A stretch of 64,000 nt of DNA, taken from Alphaproteobacteria bacterium. Lineage in GTDB: Bacteria > Pseudomonadota > Alphaproteobacteria > ATCC43930 > CGMCC-115725. Location: assembly GCA_030041385.1 (NCBI GenBank), contig JASHNY010000020.1:43562-107561 (forward strand), given 5' to 3'. Both the position numbers and the translations under genes were made by a program. Below the pieces are notes generated by a model. It was not told the origin of the DNA. It searched no databases and saw only the letters and a list, made by a program, of their open reading frames with translations. Positions 9,098-17,111 of this stretch are shown piece by piece; positions within the stretch are counted from its first letter, which is position 1; each line of letters opens with the position of its first letter.

Positions 9098-9414
9098 CGG
9101 GCCGCCGGCGGGCCCGACAGGTTTCCGCACTTGCGATCGAGAATGTCGTGCATCGCGACGCCGTGCGTTGACGAGTTGGGCGCGAAGACCGTGCCGGGGG
9201 CGAAGTGCATCGCCATGCCGGCGACATCGAGCGTGACCGGCGTCATCACGGTCCAAGCGCCGCCGGGATGGCGCGCGAAGGCGGGGCAGGGCACCGCCGG
9301 ATCGGGCAAGGTCGAGCCGGCCTGGGCAAAGGCGGGTTCTGCGGCAGCCATCACCAACAGCAGGGAGGCCGCTCCCGCACAAAGGCGGAACCGTTGCTTT
9401 CTCAATATCTCCAT
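9094..9414 (-). CDS. Small secreted protein of unknown function
   Basis: A 106-residue protein that I do not recognise. Residues 1-30 form a clear Sec signal peptide: a basic N-terminus (KQRFR), a hydrophobic core (AGAASLLLVMAAA) and AFA-QA as the likely cleavage site. The mature part of about 76 residues has two cysteines that could form a disulfide and a central segment with MAMHFAPGTVFAP. It is antisense to its neighbours, placed between ribD and ribE where many relatives have only riboflavin genes, and overlaps the last 4 bases of ribD. The signal peptide and sensible codon use make a real gene likely. Confidence 0.65.
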   Translation of the reverse strand: MEILRKQRFRLCAGAASLLLVMAAAEPAFAQAGSTLPDPAVPCPAFARHPGGAWTVMTPVTLDVAGMAMHFAPGTVFAPNSSTHGVAMHDILDRKCGNLSGPPAAR

Positions 9415-9514
9415 CGCGTGGGCCTTAACAATGGGCGCATCTGGCCGGTAAACGCCGGAAGGGCGGCTTCGTCCGCCCCTTGCCTGCGGCCGGAGAGGCT
9501 CTTAGCCTAGCGCC

Positions 9515-10129
9515 ATGTTCACCGGAATCATTACCGATCTCGGCCGGGTGCGGCGGCTGCGGCGCGGCAACGGCCTCGAGCTGACGATCGCGACAGGGTT
9601 CGACATCGCGTCGATCGATATCGGCGCCTCGATCTGCTGTTCCGGCGTATGCCTGACGGTGGTTGCGCTCGAGGACGGGGCCTTCGCGGTTCAGGCATCG
9701 GGCGAGACGCTGGCGCGCTCGACCCTCGGCGGCTGGACCGAAGGGACGGCCGTCAACCTCGAACGCTCGCTGAAACTCGGCGACGAGTTCGGCGGGCATA
9801 TCGTCTCGGGCCATGTCGACGGCGTCGCCGAGATTGTCGAGCGCCGGCAGGACGCCGAGTCGGTCCGCTTCACGATCGCGGCGCCGGCCGAATTCGCCGC
9901 ATTGGTTGCGGAAAAGGGGTCGGTCGCGCTCGACGGCATCAGCCTGACGGTCAACCAGGTCGCGGGCCGGAACTTCGGCGTCAACATCATCCCGTACACG
10001 CTGGCCCACACCAATCTGGGCGAGGCGCGACCCGGCCAATTGCTCAATTTCGAAGTCGACCCGATCGCGCGCTATGTCGCGCGGCTTCTCAATGCCCGCG
10101 GCGAAGCCGCCCACGAGGCCGGACGATGA
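9515..10129 (+). CDS. ribE: Riboflavin synthase alpha chain
   Basis: A 204-residue protein starting MFTGIITDLG, the hallmark of riboflavin synthase, with the internal duplication expected of two lumazine-synthase-barrel domains (CCSGVCLTVVAL in the first, VALDGISLTVNQV in the second). It dismutates two molecules of 6,7-dimethyl-8-ribityllumazine to riboflavin. The stop overlaps the ATG of ribH (ATGA). No FMN riboswitch consensus is visible in the 100-base leader, only a GC-rich hairpin around 9460-9482. Confidence 0.95.
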   Translation: MFTGIITDLGRVRRLRRGNGLELTIATGFDIASIDIGASICCSGVCLTVVALEDGAFAVQASGETLARSTLGGWTEGTAVNLERSLKLGDEFGGHIVSGHVDGVAEIVERRQDAESVRFTIAAPAEFAALVAEKGSVALDGISLTVNQVAGRNFGVNIIPYTLAHTNLGEARPGQLLNFEVDPIARYVARLLNARGEAAHEAGR

Positions 10130-10569
10130 CCAAAACTCCCCATCTGCTGCTGGTCGAGGCGCAATTCTATCCGCATATCAGCGCCCTGTTGCGGCAAGGC
10201 GCCGAGCGGGCATTGGCGGAGGCGGGCGCCACCTTCGAGGCGGTGGCGGTGCCGGGTGCCTTCGAGATCCCCGGTGCGATCAAGTTCGCCGCGAAATCCG
10301 GCAATTTCGACGGATACGTCGCGCTTGGCTGCGTGATCCGCGGCGAGACCAGTCATTACGACCATGTCTGCAGCGAAAGCGCACGCGGCCTGCAGGACCT
10401 GGCCTGCCGCGACGGTCTCGCGATCGGTTTCGGCATCGCCACCTGCAACAACGAGGCGCAGGCCCTGGCGCGGACGTCATGCGATGGGCGCGACATGGGC
10501 GGCAAGGCGGTCCGTGCCTGCCTGGCGATGGTTGCCTTGAAGCGGCGATTTGCCGGGAGCGCGGAGTGA
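10126..10569 (+). CDS. ribH: 6,7-dimethyl-8-ribityllumazine synthase
   Basis: A 147-residue lumazine synthase. The motifs VPGAFEIPGAIKFAA and GCVIRGETSHYDHV (with the catalytic histidine) identify it. It condenses the RibD-pathway product with 3,4-dihydroxy-2-butanone 4-phosphate. The C-terminal third (IATCNNEAQALARTS) is somewhat divergent from the usual TVEN-type segment. It overlaps ribE by 4 bases upstream and nusB by 4 bases downstream (GTGA). The butanone-phosphate synthase (RibB/RibBA) normally encoded between ribE and ribH is absent here and must lie elsewhere. Confidence 0.95.
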   Translation: MTKTPHLLLVEAQFYPHISALLRQGAERALAEAGATFEAVAVPGAFEIPGAIKFAAKSGNFDGYVALGCVIRGETSHYDHVCSESARGLQDLACRDGLAIGFGIATCNNEAQALARTSCDGRDMGGKAVRACLAMVALKRRFAGSAE

Positions 10570-11066
10570 ACCCGACCGAGGAGCCTGTGCATGGCGCCGG
10601 ACCCGGCCGCCGTGGCGGCGGGAGCCGGCGCCGGGCCGCCCGCCTGGCGGCAGTGCAGGCTCTCTACCAGCTCGAACTGAACCCCGGGCTCGGCGCCGAC
10701 GGGGTGGTGCGCGAATTTGCCAATCACCGCCTCGGTCGCGAGATCGACGGCAATGATTACGGCGATGCCGACGCGACGCTGTTTGCCGAGATCGTGCGCG
10801 GTGTCGTTGCCGACCGCGATCGCCTAGACGAGGCGATTGCGGCGTCGCTCACCGAGGAATGGCCGCTGGCGCGACTGGAGACGATATTGCGGTTGCTGCT
10901 GGAAGCCGGCGCGTTCGAGATCGTCCATCGCCGCGATATCCCGCCGCGGGTGACCTTGAGCGAATATGTCGGCCTTGCCCATGCGTTCTTTGAAGGCAAG
11001 CAGCCGGGCCTGGCGAACGGCGTTCTCGATCACCTCGCCCGCACCCTGCGCCCTGCCGAGATGTAG
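10566..11066 (+). CDS. nusB: Transcription antitermination factor NusB
   Basis: A 166-residue all-helical RNA-binding protein. RAARLAAVQALYQLEL at the N-terminus and RRDIPPRVTLSEYVGLAHAF near the C-terminus are the conserved NusB segments. NusB with NusE binds boxA RNA to support antitermination of rRNA operons. The GTG at 10566 overlaps the ribH stop; a 20-residue glycine- and arginine-rich N-terminal extension precedes the conserved domain. thiL follows after 3 bases. Confidence 0.93.
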   Translation: MNPTEEPVHGAGPGRRGGGSRRRAARLAAVQALYQLELNPGLGADGVVREFANHRLGREIDGNDYGDADATLFAEIVRGVVADRDRLDEAIAASLTEEWPLARLETILRLLLEAGAFEIVHRRDIPPRVTLSEYVGLAHAFFEGKQPGLANGVLDHLARTLRPAEM

Positions 11067-11069
11067 GCG

Positions 11070-12050
11070 ATGACTGCCGGCGGGCTCGGCGAGTTTGGCC
11101 GCATCCGGTGCTTTTTCGCGCCGCTTGCCGGGCCCGGCGGGCTGGGATTGACCGACGACGCCGCGCTGTTCGACTGCGAGCCGGGGCGCCGCCTGGTCGT
11201 GACGGCCGATGCGATCGTTGCCGGAATCCATTATCTGCCGGACGATCCGCCCGACCTGGTGGCGCGCAAATTGCTGCGCGTCAACCTGTCGGACCTGGCG
11301 GCCATGGGCGCGCGACCGCGCCATTACCTGTTGACGACGGCATTGCCTGAGACGATCGACGACGCATGGGTTGCCCGCTTTGCCGCAGGGCTTGCAGAGG
11401 ACCAGCGCCGGTTCGGGGTCGATCTGCTTGGCGGCGACTCGGTTGCGACGTCGGGGCCGGCGGTGTTGTCGCTGACCGCGATCGGTGATGTCGCCGCGGG
11501 GGCCGAAATCCGCCGCCGCGGCGCGCAACCGGGCGACCGGGTGTGGGTGTCGGGGACGATCGGGGATGCCGGCCTGGGCCTGGCGGTGCTGAAGGGCGAA
11601 TACGAAGCGCTTCCGGCCGAGCATCGCGCCGCGCTCTCGGGGCGCTACCGGTTGCCGGAGCCGCGCACGGCGCTGGGGCCGCGGCTCGCGGGGATCGCCC
11701 ACGCGATGATCGATGTTTCCGACGGGCTGCTCGCTGATCTCGGCCACATCTGCGCGGCGTCGCAAGTGGCGGCGACGGTCGCCGCGGCCTTGTTGCCGCT
11801 GTCGCCAGCGGCCGCGGCGGCCATCGCGGCGGCGCCGGAAATGCGGGCAAAACTGGCCGGCGCCGGCGACGATTATGAATTGCTGTTCACCGCGCCGGCG
11901 GCGATGGACCCGGCGATCGTCCGGGTGGGGGCCGATCTTGGCTTGGCCTTGACCGCAATCGGCACGATCGAGGCGGGGGAGGGGGTGCGGCTCGTCGATC
12001 CCGCGGGCCGGCCTATCGCCGTGAAAAGCCCCGGCTACCGCCACTTCTGA
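11070..12050 (+). CDS. thiL: Thiamine-monophosphate kinase
   Basis: A 326-residue PurM/AIR-synthase-fold kinase that phosphorylates thiamine monophosphate to the active diphosphate. The metal and substrate segments LTDDAALF, LLGGDSVAT, HAMIDVSDGLLADLGHI and GAGDDYELLF are all in order. It ends the nusB-thiL pair common in this operon type. The start ATG is 3 bases after the nusB stop. Confidence 0.95.
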   Translation: MTAGGLGEFGRIRCFFAPLAGPGGLGLTDDAALFDCEPGRRLVVTADAIVAGIHYLPDDPPDLVARKLLRVNLSDLAAMGARPRHYLLTTALPETIDDAWVARFAAGLAEDQRRFGVDLLGGDSVATSGPAVLSLTAIGDVAAGAEIRRRGAQPGDRVWVSGTIGDAGLGLAVLKGEYEALPAEHRAALSGRYRLPEPRTALGPRLAGIAHAMIDVSDGLLADLGHICAASQVAATVAAALLPLSPAAAAAIAAAPEMRAKLAGAGDDYELLFTAPAAMDPAIVRVGADLGLALTAIGTIEAGEGVRLVDPAGRPIAVKSPGYRHF

Positions 12051-12071
12051 CCGCGATATCGGCGCCGATCT

Positions 12072-12099
12072 TTGATTCAGCAATGAATAATGCTAAAAG
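12072..12099 (+). promoter_or_regulatory. Weak promoter candidate before the export lipoprotein gene
   Basis: In an AT-rich patch, TTGATT (12072-12077) and TAAAAG (12094-12099) are separated by 16 bases. The leader to the ATG at 12171 would be about 65 bases. The match is only partial. Confidence 0.3.
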
Positions 12100-12170
12100 G
12101 TCGATGCCGACGCCGCCAATTCGACCGGTGCGCGGAAGCCCCGCTGGGCAAAGGGGAGACTCCGGCTGCA

Positions 12171-13475
12171 ATGAACCGGGTTTTCTTCTTTCTCTCGACG
12201 CTGTTAGTTACGCTCGCCGCGTGCTCGGCGATACCGACAACCGGCCCGTCGGGCGATCAGGTCATCGCCGACTCGCACGGGCCTGGCTATCCCCGGTTCG
12301 ACATCGTCAGGATCGACGATCGGGTGCTCGGCACCCTGGCGGCGCAGCCCACTATTCCGTTTCACTCGCGTTTCCCGAAATATACGCCGCCGCCCGAACT
12401 GCCGATCGAAGTCGGCGACGTGGTGTCGGTCGTGATCTGGGAAGCAGCCGGGAACGGGCTGTTCGGGCGGTCGTTGTCGGCGACCACGGCGACCGGCAGC
12501 GAGCTTGTCGACAGATTGCGAGCCGCCGGCGTGGCCCTGCCGGTCGGGCCGATATCGTCCGGTCAGCTGAGCAGCACGCTCGCACGTCTGCGGAACACCG
12601 CGGAAGGGCAGTCGACGTTGCAGTCGCTGCAGCCGACCGGGCGCTCCGGCACAAGCATCCCCGACCAGCAAGTCGGCCCCGACGGCGCCATCACCATTCC
12701 CTATGCCGGGCGCATCCCGGTCGTCGGCCTCACCCCGACCGCGGTTGGGCACCTGATCGCCCGCCGTCTGGCGCAAAAGGCGATCGAGCCGCAGCTGCTG
12801 GTCGTCGTCAAAAGCAGCGACGTCAATTCCGTCGCGGTGTCGGGCGACCTCATCAAAGGGGCCCGGGTCACCCTCTCGGAGGGCGGAACGACGCTGATGC
12901 AGGCGATCGCGGCGGCCGGCGGTACGACCGCGCCGGTCCACGACACCTATGTCGAGCTGTCGCGCGACGGGATCACGGCGGCGATCCCGCTCGCAGCCCT
13001 CGTCGCCGACCCCGACGAGGACATCTTTGCGCGGCCGGGCGATGTCATCACGGTCGAGCGCAAGCCGCGGGTCGTCAGCGTGTTCGGCGCCACCACGATA
13101 AACAGGGCGGTCACCTTCGACCGGGAAAACGTGTCGCTGATCGAGGCGCTCGGACGCGCGGGCGGGTTGCTGGACCAAAATGCCGACCCGCGGGCGATAT
13201 TCCTGATGCGCTACGAGCCGGCGAGGCTGGTCAAAGCGCTCGGCGAACCCCCGGTGCCGGGTGCGCCGCCGGGGGTCGAGCCGGTCGCCTATCAGCTCGA
13301 CCTCTACAACGCGAAATCCTACGCCCTCGCCAAGCGCTTTCTGCTGCACGACAACGACGTGATCTATGTCGCGAACGCGAAGATCATGCCGGTCCAGAAG
13401 GTCTTCACCGTTTTCGAGAACCTCACCGCCCCGGCGATCAGCGGCTACCTGACCTGCAGGTCGATCAAGTGCTGA
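12171..13475 (+). CDS. Polysaccharide export outer-membrane lipoprotein (Wza family)
   Basis: A 434-residue Wza-type protein. It begins with a lipoprotein signal peptide whose lipobox is TLAAC, followed by the polysaccharide-export domain (VGDVVSVVIWEA ... GPDGAITIPYAGRIPVVGLT) and two SLBB-like segments (VAVSGDLIKGARVTLSEGG and VSVFGATTINRAVTF). Such proteins form the outer-membrane channel for capsule or exopolysaccharide. The ATG at 12171 follows AAGGGGAGA; an earlier in-frame start at 12090 would put 27 extra residues before the signal peptide. No Wzc, flippase or glycosyltransferase genes are nearby, so its partner genes must be elsewhere. Confidence 0.9.
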   Translation: MNRVFFFLSTLLVTLAACSAIPTTGPSGDQVIADSHGPGYPRFDIVRIDDRVLGTLAAQPTIPFHSRFPKYTPPPELPIEVGDVVSVVIWEAAGNGLFGRSLSATTATGSELVDRLRAAGVALPVGPISSGQLSSTLARLRNTAEGQSTLQSLQPTGRSGTSIPDQQVGPDGAITIPYAGRIPVVGLTPTAVGHLIARRLAQKAIEPQLLVVVKSSDVNSVAVSGDLIKGARVTLSEGGTTLMQAIAAAGGTTAPVHDTYVELSRDGITAAIPLAALVADPDEDIFARPGDVITVERKPRVVSVFGATTINRAVTFDRENVSLIEALGRAGGLLDQNADPRAIFLMRYEPARLVKALGEPPVPGAPPGVEPVAYQLDLYNAKSYALAKRFLLHDNDVIYVANAKIMPVQKVFTVFENLTAPAISGYLTCRSIKC

Positions 13476-13493
13476 TGCGGCGGCCGGCCTGGC

Positions 13494-14474
13494 TCACCGC
13501 AGCAGTCGTCCGACCGTGTCGGAGGTGAATGCGGCGAGATCCTCCGGCCCGAGGAAATTGATGTCGCCGGGCGTGGCGAGGGCGATCGCCGCGAGATAGG
13601 CCGCCAGGCGGATCGCAAGATCGAGATCGCCGTCGAGGACCCCGTGCAACAGCCCAGCGACAAACGAGTCGCCGGCGCCGATCCGATCGACGATCTCGAC
13701 CGGATAGCGCGGCGCCTCGCGCAATACGCCATGCGCCAGAAACAGGTCGCCGGTATCGCTGCCCGGCGGCCGGGTCAAGGCCACGAGCGGCGTGCCGTAC
13801 CGGGCGGCGACGGCCTCGGCGAGGTCTGCGCCGGCCTCGGCGAAGCCGAGCACGCTCTGCGCATCGCGCTCGGCCAGCACCAGGAGTTCGAGATTTGGTG
13901 CAACCGCGTCGAGCACGGCGCGGGCTTCCGCCGGCGTGGTCAATGTCGCCCGATGGTTGAGGTCGTAGGAGAGCGGCTTCTTGGCCGCGCCGGCGAGCCC
14001 GGCAACCTCGATCGTCAGCGCCCGGCACCCCGGTCCCAGGGCCGGGGTGATGCCGCACAAGTGCACGCGCGCGCTCGCCCCGATCAAGTCGCCCCACGGC
14101 GCGTCGCCAAGCTCCATTCCGGCTGCGGCCGATTGCTTGCGGTCATAGATCACGCGCGCATTGCGTGGCGCCGGGCCCGGTTCGAAGAACATCAGGCCTA
14201 GCCGGGCATCCTCGATCCGCCTGACCCAGCGGGTGTCGACCCCGTGGCGCCGCGCCTCGCCCTCGACGATGCGGCCGAGCGGCCCTTCCGGCAGGCGCGA
14301 GACCCAGGCGACCTGTCGGCCGAGCCGGGCCAATACGCAACCGACATTCAGCTCGCTGCCGCCGATGCCGATCTCGAACAGGCGCGCCTGGTCGAACCGC
14401 TGCATTCCCGGCGGCGACAGGCGCAGCAAGGTCTCGCCCACGGTAACCAGATCGTATCGGGGAATTTCCGACAT
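13494..14474 (-). CDS. PfkB-family sugar kinase, KDG-kinase-like
   Basis: A 326-residue ribokinase-family protein. The first PfkB signature region (GGSELNVGCVLARLG) and the second (VDRIGAGDSFVAGLLHG, with the catalytic aspartate) are clear. The N-terminal VTVGETLLRLSPP and the overall layout are closest to 2-keto-3-deoxygluconate kinases, which phosphorylate KDG at the end of uronate or Entner-Doudoroff routes. An SDR gene lies 18 bases upstream on the same strand and may supply the substrate. Substrate is inferred only. Confidence 0.85.
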   Translation of the reverse strand: MSEIPRYDLVTVGETLLRLSPPGMQRFDQARLFEIGIGGSELNVGCVLARLGRQVAWVSRLPEGPLGRIVEGEARRHGVDTRWVRRIEDARLGLMFFEPGPAPRNARVIYDRKQSAAAGMELGDAPWGDLIGASARVHLCGITPALGPGCRALTIEVAGLAGAAKKPLSYDLNHRATLTTPAEARAVLDAVAPNLELLVLAERDAQSVLGFAEAGADLAEAVAARYGTPLVALTRPPGSDTGDLFLAHGVLREAPRYPVEIVDRIGAGDSFVAGLLHGVLDGDLDLAIRLAAYLAAIALATPGDINFLGPEDLAAFTSDTVGRLLR

Positions 14475-14492
14475 CGGTGTGGTCTCGCTCCG

Positions 14493-15260
14493 TCAGACCG
14501 CCATCCATCCGCCATCGACGTTGTAGCAGGCGCCGGTCACGTAGCTGGCGCGGTCGGAAACGAGCCAGGCGACCATCTCCGCGATTTCCTCGGGCTCGCC
14601 CATGCGCCCCTGCGGTATCTGGGCCATGATCGCCTCGCCGCGGCGGCGCATCGCGTCTTCGGTCATCCGGGTCTTGATAAAGCCGGGGCAGACCGCATTG
14701 ACCCGGATCTTCGCGCCCGCATATTCGAGCGCCGCGGTCTTGGTCAACCCGAGCACGCCGTGCTTGGCGGCGACATAGGCCGACGAGGTCGGTAACCCGA
14801 TCAGCCCGGCGATCGAGCCGGTATTGACGACCGCACCGCCGCCTTGCGCCAGCATGTGGCGGATTTCCTCTTTCATGCACAGCCACACGCTTTTCAGATT
14901 GACCGCGATCATGCGATCGAACGAGTCCTCGCTCCAGTCGGCGGTCTTGTGGCCGCTGGCCGCGACCTGGTACGGCGCGATGCCGGCATTGTTGAAGGCG
15001 CAGTCGATGCGGCCGTAGGCGGCGACCGTGCCGTCGACCATCGCGCGCACGGTGTCGCCTGCGGTGACGTCGCCCGAGAACGAGATCGCCTGGCCGCCGG
15101 CACGGTTGACCAGCGCCACGGTCTCCTCGACCGCCGCGGCGGCCAGGTCCGCGACCGCGAGCCGTGCGCCTTCGCGGGCGAAGACCAGCGCCGCCGCCCG
15201 GCCGATGCCGCCGCCGGCGCCGGTGATCAGCGCCGCCTTCCCTTCGAGCATTCCGGTCAT
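14493..15260 (-). CDS. Short-chain dehydrogenase/reductase
   Basis: A 255-residue classical SDR. The NAD(P)-binding TGAGGGIGRA, the structural NNAG, the catalytic serine in NTGSIAG and the YxxxK pair in SAYVAAKHG are all present; the C-terminus YNVDGGWMAV is typical. The start at 15260 is preceded by GGAGGG on the minus strand; the open frame reaches 15320 without similar support. It probably forms an operon with the sugar-kinase gene downstream. The substrate is unknown, perhaps a sugar alcohol or keto-acid. Confidence 0.88.
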   Translation of the reverse strand: MTGMLEGKAALITGAGGGIGRAAALVFAREGARLAVADLAAAAVEETVALVNRAGGQAISFSGDVTAGDTVRAMVDGTVAAYGRIDCAFNNAGIAPYQVAASGHKTADWSEDSFDRMIAVNLKSVWLCMKEEIRHMLAQGGGAVVNTGSIAGLIGLPTSSAYVAAKHGVLGLTKTAALEYAGAKIRVNAVCPGFIKTRMTEDAMRRRGEAIMAQIPQGRMGEPEEIAEMVAWLVSDRASYVTGACYNVDGGWMAV

Positions 15261-15397
15261 CGCGATCCCTCCGCTAGAGATGCGGGTATAGCGCGGTTGG
15301 GCTCGCCCCGCTTCAGGCAACCGAGCCCACCGGCCTCACCGGGCGATGATTTCCGCTTTGCCGGCGAAGTCAAACCGGTTTTGCCGTATAAGGCGGC

Positions 15398-16345
15398 ATG
15401 GACCTCCGCATCCGCTCGATCGCCTATCTCGCCGAGGACATCAACGGCTACGAGCTGGTCGACCCGAACGGGCATGACCTGCCGCGGTTTGCCGCCGGCG
15501 CCCATATCGCGGTGCGGGTCGCCGGCGGGGTCTGGCGCGACTACTCGCTGTGGAACGACCCGGCCGAGCGCCGCCGCTATTGCGTCGCGGTCTTGCGCGA
15601 GGCTGCCGGGGAGGGGTCGCGCCAGCTGCACGAGCGGGTGCGGCCTGGCGACATCGTCGAAGTGTCGTGGCCGCGCAACCATTTTCCGCTCGCCGAGGAT
15701 GCCGCGCGGCATCTGCTGATCGCCGGCGGCATCGGCATCACCCCGATCATGGCGATGATCGCCGAGCTGAAGCGGCGCCGCGCCGATTTCCGGCTCCATT
15801 ATTGTACCCGCAGCCCGGAGAAGACGGCGTTCCGCGAGGAATTGTCGCTATTGGCGGCGCTGGGCTGCGCGGTCTTTCACTATGACGGAGGCGACCCGGC
15901 GAAGGGGCTCGACATCGCGGCCCTGCTGCGCGAGCCTGAGCCGGGCACCCACCTCTATTATTGCGGCCCGACCGGTCTGATGCGGGCGGCCGCGGCCGCT
16001 TCGGCCCACTGGCCCGACGGGACCGTGCATTTCGAGTTCTTCACCGGCCCGGCAGCGGCGGCTCCGGCGGCGCTCGCGGACGACCGCCCGTTCATCGTGC
16101 GGCTCGCCCGGAGCGGCGGCACGATCGAGGTCGCGGTCGGCGAATCGATCGCGGCGGCGCTGGCACGGCGCGGCATCGCCGTCCGCACCTCCTGCGAACT
16201 CGGCTATTGCGGCACCTGCCTGACCCGGTACCTCGCCGGCGAACCCGATCACCGCGACGAGATCCTGCGGCCGGAAGACCGCGCCCAGTATCTGCTCGCC
16301 TGCTGTGCCCGGGCCAGAAGCGGCGAACTCGTGCTCGACCTCTAG
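15398..16345 (+). CDS. VanB-type FMN/2Fe-2S oxidoreductase
   Basis: A 315-residue phthalate-dioxygenase-reductase-type protein: a flavin-binding domain (DYSLWNDPAE), an NAD-binding domain (LLIAGGIGITPIMAMIAEL; YYCGPTGLM), and a C-terminal plant-type 2Fe-2S ferredoxin domain with CELGYCGTC plus a later cysteine in LLACCARA. Such proteins pass electrons from NADH to a Rieske oxygenase such as vanillate demethylase. No oxygenase gene is adjacent, so its partner is not identified here. The ATG at 15398 follows AAGGCGG. Confidence 0.88.
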   Translation: MDLRIRSIAYLAEDINGYELVDPNGHDLPRFAAGAHIAVRVAGGVWRDYSLWNDPAERRRYCVAVLREAAGEGSRQLHERVRPGDIVEVSWPRNHFPLAEDAARHLLIAGGIGITPIMAMIAELKRRRADFRLHYCTRSPEKTAFREELSLLAALGCAVFHYDGGDPAKGLDIAALLREPEPGTHLYYCGPTGLMRAAAAASAHWPDGTVHFEFFTGPAAAAPAALADDRPFIVRLARSGGTIEVAVGESIAAALARRGIAVRTSCELGYCGTCLTRYLAGEPDHRDEILRPEDRAQYLLACCARARSGELVLDL

Positions 16346-16356
16346 GCTGGACCTCG

Positions 16357-16426
16357 ACTTGATCCGGGCATCTACGTCTTTTTTGTTCCGGCGCTCGGGA
16401 TTGAAGACGTGGACCCCCGGGTCAAG
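16357..16426. repeat. Intergenic inverted repeat (CTTGA...CGGG type)
   Basis: Two arms of about 23-24 bases (16357-16380 and 16404-16426) are near-perfect inverted copies ending in ACGTCTT / AAGACGT and containing CTTGA and CGGG blocks. The pair can fold into a long hairpin. The arms resemble the intergenic palindromes at 49161-49233 and 54873-54934 and belong to a repeat type common in alphaproteobacteria. Confidence 0.65.
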
Positions 16427-16477
16427 CCCGGGGGAGACGATCATCTGGAATGTGCTTCAATCCAAACGGATCACGGC

Positions 16478-17098
16478 CTAGGACGGGCCGATCACGACGA
16501 CCAGCACCTCGGCGTTCTCGCCATCGAGCGAGCGCGAGCGGTGCGCCAGGTGCGAGTCGAAATACAATGCATCGCCGGGGTCGAGCGCGATCCGCCGACC
16601 CGCCACGGTGACCTCGACCCGGCCCGACAAAACAAACAGCAGCTCCTCGCCGACATGCGAGAACATGCGGTCGTCTTGAAAGGCCAGCGGCGGCCGCATG
16701 ACGTAAGGCTCCATGCGTTTGAACCGCTTGGCGCCGGCGATCATCTCGTAATTGTAGCCGGAAGGGCCGTCGGGGCGCATGAAGGCGCGCCGCTGGCCCT
16801 TGCGTGCGATGCACACCGCCCCCGACTCGTGATCTTCGCCGAGCAACTGGCCGACCGTGAGACCGAAGCTTTCGGCCAGCCGCATCGCCGTCGAGATCGA
16901 CGGCACCGCGAGGCCGCGCTCGACCTTGGAGATGAAGCTCTTGGTCAGCCCCGCCGCCGCCGAAAGCTGATCCAGCGTCATCCGGCGCTGGTGCCGCATA
17001 AAGCGGATGCGGCTGCCGATGTCGGCCGCGCTCGCGGGTCTCGCCGCATTGTTCGCGCGTGCGCTGACGGCGGCCGCTTCTCGGTGCATCGACGGCAT
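16478..17098 (-). CDS. XRE-family regulator with C-terminal cupin domain
   Basis: A 206-residue two-domain regulator. Residues 30-85 form an XRE helix-turn-helix (MTLDQLSAAAGLTKSFISKV, then AVPSISTAMRLAESFG). The C-terminal half is a small cupin (HVGEELLFVLSGRVEVTV ... LDPGDALYFDSHLAHRS) that probably binds a small ligand. This class often represses neighbouring catabolic genes. It lies 13 bases downstream of the class II aldolase gene on the same strand, which could be its target. The start at 17098 is the first ATG clear of that gene; 17089 is an alternative. Confidence 0.85.
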   Translation of the reverse strand: MPSMHREAAAVSARANNAARPASAADIGSRIRFMRHQRRMTLDQLSAAAGLTKSFISKVERGLAVPSISTAMRLAESFGLTVGQLLGEDHESGAVCIARKGQRRAFMRPDGPSGYNYEMIAGAKRFKRMEPYVMRPPLAFQDDRMFSHVGEELLFVLSGRVEVTVAGRRIALDPGDALYFDSHLAHRSRSLDGENAEVLVVVIGPS

Positions 17099-17111
17099 CG
17101 GCGGCGGTGGT

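Noticed and set aside
9415..9514. Possible FMN riboswitch before ribE
   Set aside because: The conserved FMN-aptamer sequences are absent; only a short GC-rich hairpin is present.
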